NCBI GenBank assembly: GCA_033557685.1
Contig: JAWQRN010000596.1
Coordinates: 1 to 28,000, forward strand
Origin: Sperchopsis tessellata
Taxonomy: Eukaryota; Arthropoda; Insecta; Coleoptera; Hydrophilidae
DNA length: 28,000 nt
Direction of reading: 5' to 3'
This document shows, piece by piece, positions 24,501 through 28,000 of the stretch; the first letter of the stretch is position 1, and every line of letters starts with the position of its first letter. The notes below the pieces were generated by a model that was not told the DNA's origin, searched no databases, and saw only the letters and a list, made by a program, of their open reading frames with translations. Made by a program: the position numbers and the translations under genes.

Positions 24501-25398
24501 CCTGTAAAACACTGGATATATGTATTACTTAGTTCAATGGTGTACAGGATACCATAATCACATGCGATCTTACTACAATGAAAACTCAGTCGCTCTTTGT
24601 AGAAAGATCGATCGCCTTATTATGACTTTTGCAACGGAAGATAAAACACCAAAATATTTTAAAGTAGTAATCGTTTCTGATGGGCAGCATACGAAACATA
24701 TCATATTTTATAAATTTAAATTAGAAAGCCATTGATTTTTATACTGCTTTCTATTTTTAGTTGTTGTCGACAACGGAAGGGACGCAAACGCAAAAACAGG
24801 AAACTTCGAACTCGCATACAGACAAAACATTCCACCTCTGCCTCAATGTGACACTTCTTTATTGCGGCTAGAAGGAAAGCCCATACAATCAAACTTTTTC
24901 TATACACCTGAAGATCCCAAAAAACTAGAACTGAAATGCAATGAATCATCTGGATTAATTGATATTAACAATGCCAGCAACTACATGAACTATGTTCGCA
25001 ATGAAATGAAAAAAACTCTAGAAAAACTTTTGAATATAATAAGAACTGAAAGATGTAGAAGAAAAAAATTAAAAAATTATGGAAATGATAAACGAGCAAT
25101 TAAGGAAAAAGAAAAAGAACTAACCAGGGCTGCTAAAAATATTGATAAAGGGGTAGAATGCATATTGGAAATTAAAGGGATATTCAAACAAACTGATAAA
25201 AAAGAGGAAGAGAAAGTAAATAGCTCAACACAAGTTGAGTATGCCACTGATTTAATGAAGAGTGGTGATGCAAAACAGGAAGCAGATGACATCAAAGAGA
25301 CTTTGTTAAAAATTACAGAAAATACTGAATCTTCTAGTAATAGTATATTTAACGATGTATTAAAACTATTGGGTAACATTAATCAAAATAAAAATTAG
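463..25398 (+). CDS. TTLL3: TTLL3-type tubulin glycylase, whole spliced gene
   Basis: Spliced model: join 463-512, 1959-2024, 4812-6574, 12810-12900, 12959-13380, 24761-25398, giving 1009 aa; using 18888-19024 as the last exon gives 842 aa. All introns are GT-AG and the phases agree (2, 2, 1, 2, 1). TTLL3/TTLL8 enzymes ligate glycine to glutamate side chains in tubulin tails, mainly on axonemal microtubules of cilia and sperm flagella. Residues about 1-280 are a K/S/N/P-rich disordered region. The glycylase N-module starts near residue 305 ([18 protein letters not shown]). The ATP-grasp TTL domain runs to about 800, with WILKP (586-590), SRGIGI (594-599), FDIRQWF (637-643), GADFML (756-761) and WLIEIN (767-772). 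Family assignment is secure. The TTLL3 rather than TTLL8 label is by overall resemblance. Exons 1 and 2 are less certain than exons 3-5. Confidence 0.85.
1130..1445 (-). mobile_element. Non-LTR retrotransposon reverse-transcriptase relic
   Basis: The minus strand encodes RT pieces in shifting frames: a segment like FLSNRTYQV, then SGVPQGSVL (RT motif 4), then NNTKL where active elements have FADDTKL, then [11 protein letters not shown] and a piece like NEMKC. The order matches jockey/CR1-like elements. Stops and frameshifts break it, and both aspartates of the catalytic DD pair appear as asparagine, so it is dead. Clade is inferred from motif style only. Confidence 0.7.
1681..1850 (-). repeat. 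SINE body, copy 1
   Basis: Shares a core with the repeats at 7331-7525 (same orientation) and 9886-10085 (opposite orientation), including GTTCCAACTGGAATTGG at about 1758-1776 and TACAATACAAGAGACCCACAG near 1811. No tRNA-like A and B boxes are visible at its head end. Open frames across it are incidental. Confidence 0.65.
1959..2024 (+). CDS. TTLL3: TTLL3 exon 2 (predicted)
   Basis: Acceptor ATTTCAG ends at 1958 and donor CAG|GTAATG starts at 2025. The 66-bp exon is phase 2 at both ends and encodes [16 protein letters not shown] followed by VRSPS and a split R. The S/K/R-rich composition continues smoothly into exon 3 ([13 protein letters not shown]), so the join reads RSPSR-RSPRS. An internal GTAAGA at 2008 is a stronger-looking donor but leaves phase 0, which does not fit the exon 3 acceptor. 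Supported by phase and composition, not by a conserved domain. Confidence 0.55.
2120..2212 (+). other. Short coding-like stretch of unknown origin
   Basis: After an acceptor-like TGTTTAG, one frame reads [20 protein letters not shown] and about ten more residues before TAA. It lies inside predicted intron 2. Its residue mix is less AT-biased than its surroundings, and I do not recognise the family. It could be a chance frame, an unused or alternative exon joined from the phase 0 donor at 2008, or a transposon fragment. Confidence 0.25.
2700..3930 (+). pseudogene. PIF/Harbinger (HARBI1-like) transposase relic
   Basis: HARBI1-like landmarks appear in order on the + strand. A segment at 2861-2935 ([19 protein letters not shown]) is followed by [12 protein letters not shown] (about 3012-3045), [15 protein letters not shown] (3412-3455, first catalytic D), [13 protein letters not shown] (about 3467-3505), [14 protein letters not shown] (about 3649-3690), [10 protein letters not shown], and [12 protein letters not shown] (about 3797-3835). 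Stops and frame changes separate them, so it cannot make protein. The family's GDDAF motif is reduced to VDAF. Terminal inverted repeats could not be fixed. It lies in TTLL3 intron 2. Confidence 0.8.
3935..4811 (+). other. Intronic interval before exon 3, nothing coding recognised
   Basis: AT-rich sequence between the Harbinger relic and exon 3. The 98-residue open frame at 4271-4567 matches no family I know and has intron-like composition. The end of the Harbinger element may lie around 4020-4170, but I cannot define it. Confidence 0.5.
4812..6574 (+). CDS. TTLL3: TTLL3 exon 3: disordered region and first half of TTL domain
   Basis: Acceptor TTTGCGGCAG ends at 4811. The same frame is open from 4792 with no in-frame stop until the false stop at 6580, and the donor ATTG|GTGAGT starts at 6575. 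It encodes residues 39-626. The first part is S/R/K/N/P-rich with a short internal duplication and proline runs. The glycylase module follows ([20 protein letters not shown] near 316, then [36 protein letters not shown]). It ends in the nucleotide-binding core of the TTL domain, [20 protein letters not shown]. Reading past the donor gives a stop within two codons, confirming the splice. Confidence 0.93.
5164..5292 (+). repeat. In-frame duplicated Asn/Lys/Ser segment in exon 3
   Basis: Two imperfect copies, at about 5164-5220 and 5241-5292, encode [13 protein letters not shown]...QNK and [17 protein letters not shown]. The DNA copies are close to identical over most of their length, and both stay in frame within the disordered N-terminal region. 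Confidence 0.7.
7069..7235. mobile_element. Fold-back (long inverted repeat) element, copy 1
   Basis: Arms 7100-7157 and 7174-7231 are 58 nt each and complementary at about 50 positions, with a 16-nt spacer. The outer arm carries TTTCCACCCGGAAACAACAT, and the inner arm carries a form of GACGAAACGTCGGCACTTGT. It is preceded by AATAGACTTCCACGG, shared with the copy at 19530-19732. The palindromic plan and its recurrence suggest a non-autonomous mobile element. Short reading frames across it have no coding meaning. Confidence 0.75.
7331..7525 (-). mobile_element. SINE copy 2 with tRNA-like head
   Basis: On the minus strand the element opens with a tRNA-like head carrying an A box, TAGCTCAGTGGC (7504-7515), and a B box, GGTTCGAGTCC (7462-7472), the internal RNA polymerase III promoter. 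The body follows (CAATTCCAGTTGGAACACTG) and is shared with copies at 1681-1850 and 9886-10085. The head is followed directly by repeat body with no acceptor-stem closure, so it is a SINE and not a tRNA gene. Confidence 0.8.
8304..8618 (-). CDS. Transposase-like N-terminal fragment, uncertain
   Basis: A 104-residue open frame on the minus strand, with [20 protein letters not shown] at its probable start (an internal Met), followed by [20 protein letters not shown] and ATHIL. The pattern of GREI, then a short helix ending FMK, then a P-L-x-x-F segment and VATxI resembles the N-terminal DNA-binding region of a group of insect DDE transposase-like proteins. I recognise it only by general form. 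No catalytic domain follows on the same strand, so it is probably a fragment. Confidence 0.4.
   Translation of the reverse strand: MYNVLQTIFYLDLLHLIMAVIGIKGKVLYRQGREIIAIVLEFMKQEPKNGEPLIPLANFKEQLLVATHILKFSYRTVDSNVKKRLVKVSYIPHHIKNALALAEK
9090..9495 (-). pseudogene. Tc1/mariner transposase relic (C-terminal half)
   Basis: The minus strand reads, with frame changes and stops, a segment like QHPDAIFQ (about 9370-9400), GKARPQ, then [14 protein letters not shown] (about 9275-9315, around the third catalytic acidic residue), [14 protein letters not shown], and [12 protein letters not shown]. This is the usual order of a Tc1-family C-terminus. In-frame stops make it dead. It belongs to a different subfamily from the pair at 13490-16315. 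Confidence 0.8.
9530..10540 (-). pseudogene. LINE relic: endonuclease then RT, split by a SINE
   Basis: Reading the minus strand from 10540, an APE-type endonuclease segment shows [13 protein letters not shown] (active elements have GDFNAKTG), [32 protein letters not shown] and [10 protein letters not shown]. After a SINE at 9886-10085 an RT start follows: [25 protein letters not shown] (about 9735-9830), and a degraded [13 protein letters not shown] near 9550-9590. The motif set resembles RTE-like elements related to craniofacial development protein 2. Many stops show that it is dead. The collinear order on both sides of the SINE supports one element with a later insertion. Confidence 0.75.
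9886..10085 (+). mobile_element. SINE copy 3, inserted in the LINE relic
   Basis: In the opposite orientation to copies 1 and 2, this copy shares the body including CACCGTCGGTGATTGGCCAT and AATTCCTGGGTGTAGGATAC. Its head (AGCTCGTCTTCCAGGAGGGA) lacks the clear B box of copy 2, but AAACTGTGGGTCCTGTGTATTG matches copy 1. It interrupts a LINE between the endonuclease and RT parts. Confidence 0.65.
10779..11565 (+). pseudogene. LINE reverse-transcriptase C-terminal relic
   Basis: Opens with [11 protein letters not shown], which retains the catalytic ADD of RT motif 5, then [26 protein letters not shown] and [13 protein letters not shown] up to a stop at 11099. Degraded pieces follow: [21 protein letters not shown] and a short AEEE-like tail. 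This is the standard order of palm, thumb and C-terminus in RTE-like elements. It lies on the opposite strand to the LINE at 9530-10540, so it is a separate or inverted insertion. Confidence 0.8.
11611..11703. repeat. Local inverted and direct repeats
   Basis: ATTAGCAGAAAATTA (11611-11625) is the exact reverse complement of 11649-11663. AAATTTGTTTGATTTTCT occurs exactly at 11629-11646 and again at 11686-11703. It may be the end of a small element or a slippage product. Confidence 0.6.
12810..12900 (+). CDS. TTLL3: TTLL3 exon 4: central TTL domain
   Basis: Acceptor ATTTTTCAG ends at 12809 and donor TACAA|GTAAGT starts at 12901. The 91-nt exon encodes residues 627-657: [20 protein letters not shown], then [10 protein letters not shown] and a split K. 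This is the hallmark TTLL segment after QKYIE. R640 in the FDIR motif is the conserved arginine of the family's nucleotide and substrate pocket. It is too short to show as a long open frame but is unmistakable. It is separated from exon 5 by only 58 bp. Confidence 0.93.
12901..12958 (+). other. TTLL3 intron 4 (58 bp)
   Basis: A minimal GT-AG intron, from GTAAGT to TTTTTCTAG. Its removal makes [13 protein letters not shown] continuous, as in TTLL3 relatives. Confidence 0.9.
12959..13380 (+). CDS. TTLL3: TTLL3 exon 5: C-terminal half of TTL catalytic domain
   Basis: Encodes residues 657-798 (split codons at both ends). Motifs in order are [56 protein letters not shown] and [16 protein letters not shown], then [11 protein letters not shown]757 in GADFML, with E770 and N772 in EIN, matches the Mg/ATP-coordinating residues of TTL enzymes. 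Relatives usually have S or N where this has R774 (NSRP). The phase 1 donor AAAAG|GTAAAT starts at 13381; both possible last exons supply TTGTTGTCGA to give DVIKVVVD. Open frames on the minus strand here are shadows. Confidence 0.95.
13489..14385 (-). pseudogene. Tc1-like element, inverted copy A
   Basis: Minus-strand transposase pieces in order: an N-terminal helix region with [32 protein letters not shown] with [43 protein letters not shown] and [10 protein letters not shown]. It retains the HTH part that copy B has lost but is broken by stops and truncated just after HVWDYL. Its non-coding 5' flank (14290-14385) matches 15405-15500 of copy B in inverted orientation. It lacks the outermost terminal repeat. 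Confidence 0.8.
15372..16318 (+). pseudogene. Tc1-like element, copy B (internally deleted)
   Basis: Outer 5' repeat CAGTCACTAAAGTGTTTGAATA at about 15375, and 3' end GTTCGAATACTTTTGTGACA at about 16296-16315, as imperfect inverted repeats. A second similar unit, CATCACTAAAGTCATCGAACAC, at about 15551 suggests an IR/DR arrangement. Coding relics are [17 protein letters not shown] (15700-15750), then after a deletion [57 protein letters not shown] (second catalytic D) and, after loss of the third acidic motif, a C-terminal part with NPKRLDAVI and GNPTKY. The open frame at 15988-16284 is the best-kept piece. Confidence 0.85.
16725..16872. repeat. Exact 74-bp tandem duplication
   Basis: 16725-16798 and 16799-16872 are identical by eye over all 74 bases, each starting TGAGTTTTAATTAC and ending TTTGGAATTTTAA. 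It lies just past the 3' side of the LINE relic on the minus strand, so it may be a duplicated part of that element's 3' UTR. Perfect identity suggests a recent event or an assembly error. Confidence 0.9.
16924..17290 (-). pseudogene. LINE C-terminal relic (cysteine-rich end of ORF2)
   Basis: The open frame on the minus strand ends a non-LTR retrotransposon ORF2: [37 protein letters not shown], then [16 protein letters not shown], a CxC...H...C pattern typical of the C-terminus of I- or Jockey-like elements. A few codons upstream (LKRTYPIL) extend it to about 17290 before the frame breaks. No RT domain remains here. The clade cannot be settled from this piece. Confidence 0.75.
17513..18827 (+). 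mobile_element. hAT-superfamily DNA transposon, full-length but dead
   Basis: Ends are CAGTGGTCCCCAAAAT (17513) and ATATGGAGCCCACTG (to 18827), typical imperfect hAT termini, with GGTGCGCG subterminal motifs near both ends. Inside are transposase remnants on the + strand: [11 protein letters not shown] (about 18265-18300), a KLE-like region near 18420-18470, and [11 protein letters not shown] (about 18585-18615). Stops break all frames. The 8-bp flanks (CTCTAGAT and CATTAATT) do not match, so no target duplication is preserved. It ends 60 bp before exon 6a. Confidence 0.75.
18888..19024 (+). CDS. TTLL3: TTLL3 alternative last exon 6a
   Basis: Acceptor TTTTTTCTATTTCTAG ends at 18887. It completes the split codon from exon 5 and reads [20 protein letters not shown], then [25 protein letters not shown] and a TAA stop. 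It is about 50% identical over 42 residues to exon 6b, keeping VVVD, RD, TG, YRQ and LEGK, which follow the catalytic domain in TTLL3 proteins. A possible donor (TTTG|GTGTGT, GT at 19015) would leave phase 2 and cannot join exon 6b in frame. Used as the last exon it yields an 842-residue enzyme without the long tail. It could instead be an unused decaying exon, but its frame and splice site are intact. Confidence 0.65.
19155..19160 (+). terminator. Possible polyadenylation signal for exon 6a transcripts
   Basis: AATAAA lies 131 bp after the exon 6a stop, followed by a T-rich stretch. The hexamer is common in AT-rich DNA, so this is weak alone. Confidence 0.3.
19530..19732. mobile_element. Fold-back element, copy 2, flanked by 12-bp direct repeats
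   Basis: Shares AATAGACTTCCACGG, the TTTCCGGGTGGAAACC arm and the GACGAAACGTCGG core with the copy at 7069-7235. The core 19611-19641 (31 nt, including CGTCCACTGTTGCAAGGG) is an exact inverted repeat with 19697-19727, around a 55-nt loop that copy 1 lacks. ATCAGTGACTAT occurs exactly at 19518-19529 and 19733-19744 and could be a target-site duplication. The right arm is cut short compared with copy 1. Confidence 0.75.
19745..24760 (+). other. Interval between exons 6a and 6b, mostly unrecognised
   Basis: About 5 kb of AT-rich DNA ending in the exon 6b acceptor (CTTTCTATTTTTAG). Apart from the LINE tail near 20755-20895, I see no coding block, repeat family or RNA gene. Short frames at 20913, 22056, 24029, 24195 and 24520 have intron-like composition and no recognisable motifs. 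Confidence 0.6.
20755..20895 (-). pseudogene. LINE ORF2 C-terminal tail fragment
   Basis: The minus strand reads [20 protein letters not shown] followed by a degraded [14 protein letters not shown], the pattern GRxxxxRPKxxWxDxVxxDL seen at the end of many insect non-LTR ORF2 proteins. No RT core is visible nearby, so it is a short remnant. Confidence 0.6.
24761..25398 (+). CDS. TTLL3: TTLL3 last exon 6b with long charged tail
   Basis: Acceptor CTATTTTTAG ends at 24760. It completes the codon split at 13380 and reads [20 protein letters not shown], then [20 protein letters not shown], and a further 170 or so residues to TAG. Residues 798-840 are the family-conserved extension after the catalytic domain. 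Residues about 870-930 are rich in K, E and R with heptad-like spacing ([29 protein letters not shown]), suggesting coiled coil. The end is acidic and S/N-rich. The GNFELAYRQ match is closer to typical TTLL3 than exon 6a, so 6b is probably the main form. The complementary 100-residue frame at 25077-25379 is a shadow. Confidence 0.85.
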
Positions 25399-26060
25399 TA
25401 CAACTACTAGTTGTTGATAAGTGAAAGTGTTCTATAAGATTTCATACAACTGATATCTTGTCCATCTTAATTTTGTAAAGCCTTAAGGATCACCATTCAC
25501 ACTCTTGCGCACCATTTAATGAACAGCCTGAATTTTTGCACATATCAATATCATCTATCGTTCTCTTCTAAAGATAGCCAGCATTCCTCCATACCAATTA
25601 AATGTACAATTAGTAATTACTTTTCTTTATTACAACCTGTCGTGCCTTCTTCAATTCGATTATCAATTCATTAAAAATTCATCATTAAAATCACTCATTT
25701 GATTAATCGATTATGAAATGAATACATTATCAATTTCTTAACTAATTATTATATTAACTATAATTATATTTCTGATCCTGTGTGCTTGTGTTATGCTATA
25801 CTGATGTTTACACCAACAGCTCTTTTAAATAAGCTATGCAATGCAAAAAATAGTTTTTCATCTAATGAGTCAGCTCATAATGCAATTTAAAATCATGTTT
25901 CAGTATTAGAAAAGGCCTAGAAAATTATCAAGTTTCATAATAATTTATCGATTTACAATAATACTGTTTAGGGATCACATATATATAAAACATTCAGAAG
26001 CGGTTGCAACATTTTCAGAATTTACACCCATCATCAGAAACATACAAACTGATAGTTTCA
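25399..26060 (+). other. 3' flank of TTLL3, nothing else recognised
   Basis: Follows the exon 6b stop. No AATAAA lies close by. A variant ATTAAA at 25597-25602, about 200 bp downstream, is the nearest plausible poly(A) signal. Confidence 0.4.
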
Positions 26061-26067
26061 TTGACTA

Positions 26068-26375
26068 TGAATTTATTAAATAGACAAAGACTTACATTAA
26101 ACACAAATATGTATAAATCACACAAGACAAAACTTGAAATGTACTAACAACCAGAAAATATAAATAATTTAACCCCTAAATCCAAAAAATGTGAAAAGAG
26201 TCATTAAAAAATGGAAGGAAGTCAATAAATAAAATAAATGATACAAAAATGGGTAAACAACATCAACAGGAAAGCAAAAGTAGACCATGGACTATAAAAA
26301 AATAATGCTAAAACCTAATATAATACACTGTATTTCCACGTTTTTCTGCAAGTCTTTGTCTATCATTAAATTGTT
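26068..26375. repeat. Inverted-repeat unit, possible small transposon
   Basis: ATAGACAAAGACT (26080-26092) is the exact reverse complement of AGTCTTTGTCTAT (26351-26363), with weaker similarity extending roughly 20 bp outward. Just left of it, 26000-26040 on the minus strand reads TCTGATGATGGGTGTAAA, a motif style often seen near Penelope-like element ends. A similar GATGATGGCGAAACGTTCA lies on the minus strand near 6685-6705. Class uncertain. Confidence 0.4.
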
Positions 26376-26979
26376 AGTGATTAAAAATGGTTGTTTATAA
26401 ACTGCTGATAACAGCCCTGCACAATTATGAAATTTTATTATCGATTATCAATTATTGCAAAATAATCCGAGTTCCAAGAACCTGAATTTGACTTTCCACA
26501 AACTATTTTTAGATGCCTATATTTTTTGGACGTGACATAAAATTCAGTTATACGGAAATTAGAAAATTGCTAATTAATTTCTAATATTTTCATGGAATAA
26601 AAACAATTAGCGGGCAGTTGTTTACATTAATATAGGGATGTTAATTTATTCGCATACCATTCATGCGATGATTTTAATGGTTTAATGCAGCATTTTTTAT
26701 GTTTTACGTTATGCATCAACACATGCCCAATTAAACTAGGTGAGATTGCTTGTTACTTGCAAATTTACTCGCAGCTCCTAAACTCGCTCAATGTAATAAT
26801 GCGGTCTAGTTAATTCACCACTCGCTTTGCTCCTATGAGTAACGTTGAAAATTTAGTTGCGTTTCTCGCTACTCGCTTGCTATTTTACCCTATGGCTAGT
26901 AAAATTACTGTGTTTAATATATATGGCAAGTAAAATATGTTTTGTAGTCGTCAAAAATTCAAATTAAGAACTAGTTCTT

Positions 26980-28000
26980 GCAGGAAGTGTTGTTGTTGCC
27001 CTTTATTACAACAGGAGTTGTAAAACAGGAAAAAACAAAAACGTGGGTAAAGATGACTGCCCATTTAATCCTTTACTGCAGATGATTGATGGACTAATCA
27101 GGAAACGAGGCACCGAATTGAAAATGGCGATCCTGACTGCCACAAAACTAGAAATAGCACTATGTTATTTAGCTACTGGTGATTCATTCAAGTTTCTGTA
27201 ATATCTGTTTTTGAGGTCCTGAATGTATAATTTCATTATTTGTGCCCAAAGTGCGGACAGCGATTTCTCAAGTTCTGAAGCTATTTATTAAGGTAAATAT
27301 AACTAAATATGTGTTAAATTCATCAACAAAATAATTATTTCTTGACTTAAAACATCAAAATCATTAATCTGTGTAATAGGAATAAGCTGAATGCACAGGT
27401 CCCAAACAAGATAGCTTGGAAAGATAGATACAATTTTGTAACGGCCGCAACATATTTCTCAAATTGATAGCGCTTTTATTCAGCTACAATCTGATCACTA
27501 GTATTAAAATGCTGAATTTCTTCTGCTATTTCAGTTGCTACTTGTCTTTTAAACTTTTTCAGTTTTCCTCTATTTGGGAATCTTCTACCACATCAGACAT
27601 TTTTTCACATATATGTTATTAGAAAACAAAATGCAGCCAGATTTTTAAAAAAACCAGTTCGTTTTCTTAAGACGTAGTAAAAGAATTTCGTTTTTCAGGT
27701 ACCTACGACAGCTGATGAATGGAAACAAATCGAGAATAGATTATTCCTTCGTTGGAATTTTCCAAGATGTTATGGGGCTATTGACGGCAAACATGTCATT
27801 ATTAAAGACCCCCTGGTTCAGGTGCAACCCATTTTAATTACAAGAAAACCTATAGTATTATATTGTTCACAATGGTTGTCACTGATTAAACGGATAAGCT
27901 AGTGTCAGAGCAATATTTACAGACAGTACTTTGAATATTCACATGGAAAATAACACCTTTGGGAAACATGAAAATTCTGTTATTATCAGGGATGATGCAT
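26980..28000 (+). pseudogene. PIF/Harbinger (HARBI1-like) transposase copy 2, cut by window end
   Basis: On the + strand: ELKMAILTATKLEIALCYLA with TGDSFKFL (about 27115-27200, one stop after FKFL), PKVRTAISQVLKLFIK (27246-27293), then VPTTADEWKQIENRLF and RWNFPRCYGAIDGKHVIIKD (27701-27810, first catalytic D). A degraded FNYK region and TDSTLNIHMENNTFG follow, with RDDA at the right edge (third D region). Between LFIK and VPTT lies a GT-AG interval (27294-27699, GTAAATAT to TTTTTCAG) that restores the frame, so it looks like a genuine intron. Better preserved than the relic at 2700-3930, but stops remain. Confidence 0.8.

Noticed and set aside
25077..25379. Minus-strand open frame of 100 residues
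   Set aside because: Antisense shadow of the charged tail encoded by exon 6b.
1..28000. CRISPR array or bacterial-type system
   Set aside because: No regularly spaced short repeats. The gene structure and transposons are those of an animal nuclear genome.

Overview
The window looks like AT-rich nuclear DNA from an arthropod, probably an insect, though the sequence does not fix the species. Long introns, GT-AG splice junctions and many decayed eukaryotic transposons (non-LTR retrotransposons, a tRNA-headed SINE, Tc1/mariner, hAT, PIF/Harbinger, fold-back elements) all point to an animal. I see no bacterial-style operons, no CRISPR array and no functional rRNA or tRNA gene.

One host gene fills most of the window on the + strand. 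It is a TTLL3-type tubulin glycylase, and all of it can be modelled here: exon 1 463-512 (ATG at 463), exon 2 1959-2024, exon 3 4812-6574, exon 4 12810-12900, exon 5 12959-13380, and then one of two homologous last exons, 6a (18888-19024) or 6b (24761-25398). Every junction is GT-AG and phase-compatible. The model gives 1009 aa with exon 6b or 842 aa with exon 6a. Exons 3-5 carry the catalytic TTL domain and are secure. Exons 1 and 2 rest on splice signals, phase and composition. A candidate promoter sits upstream at 304-421, with heat-shock-element-like GAA/TTC arrays, a TATA-like box and an initiator-like sequence at normal spacing.

Most of the recognisable remainder is mobile-element debris. 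Intron 1 holds a LINE reverse-transcriptase relic and a SINE. Intron 2 holds a HARBI1-like transposase relic. Intron 3 (6.2 kb) holds a fold-back element, two SINE copies, a transposase-like ORF, a Tc1/mariner relic and a LINE (endonuclease plus RT) split by a SINE, followed by another LINE RT fragment on the other strand. Intron 5 holds two inverted copies of one Tc1-like element, an exact 74-bp tandem duplication next to a LINE C-terminal relic, and a complete-length but dead hAT element ending 60 bp before exon 6a. Between exons 6a and 6b lie a second fold-back element, a LINE tail and about 5 kb with little recognisable. Downstream of the gene a second HARBI1-like transposase copy runs off the right edge.

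The main discovery candidates are the diverged tandem pair of last exons, whose splice phases make them mutually exclusive, and the heat-shock-like promoter placed exactly where the gene model needs one.
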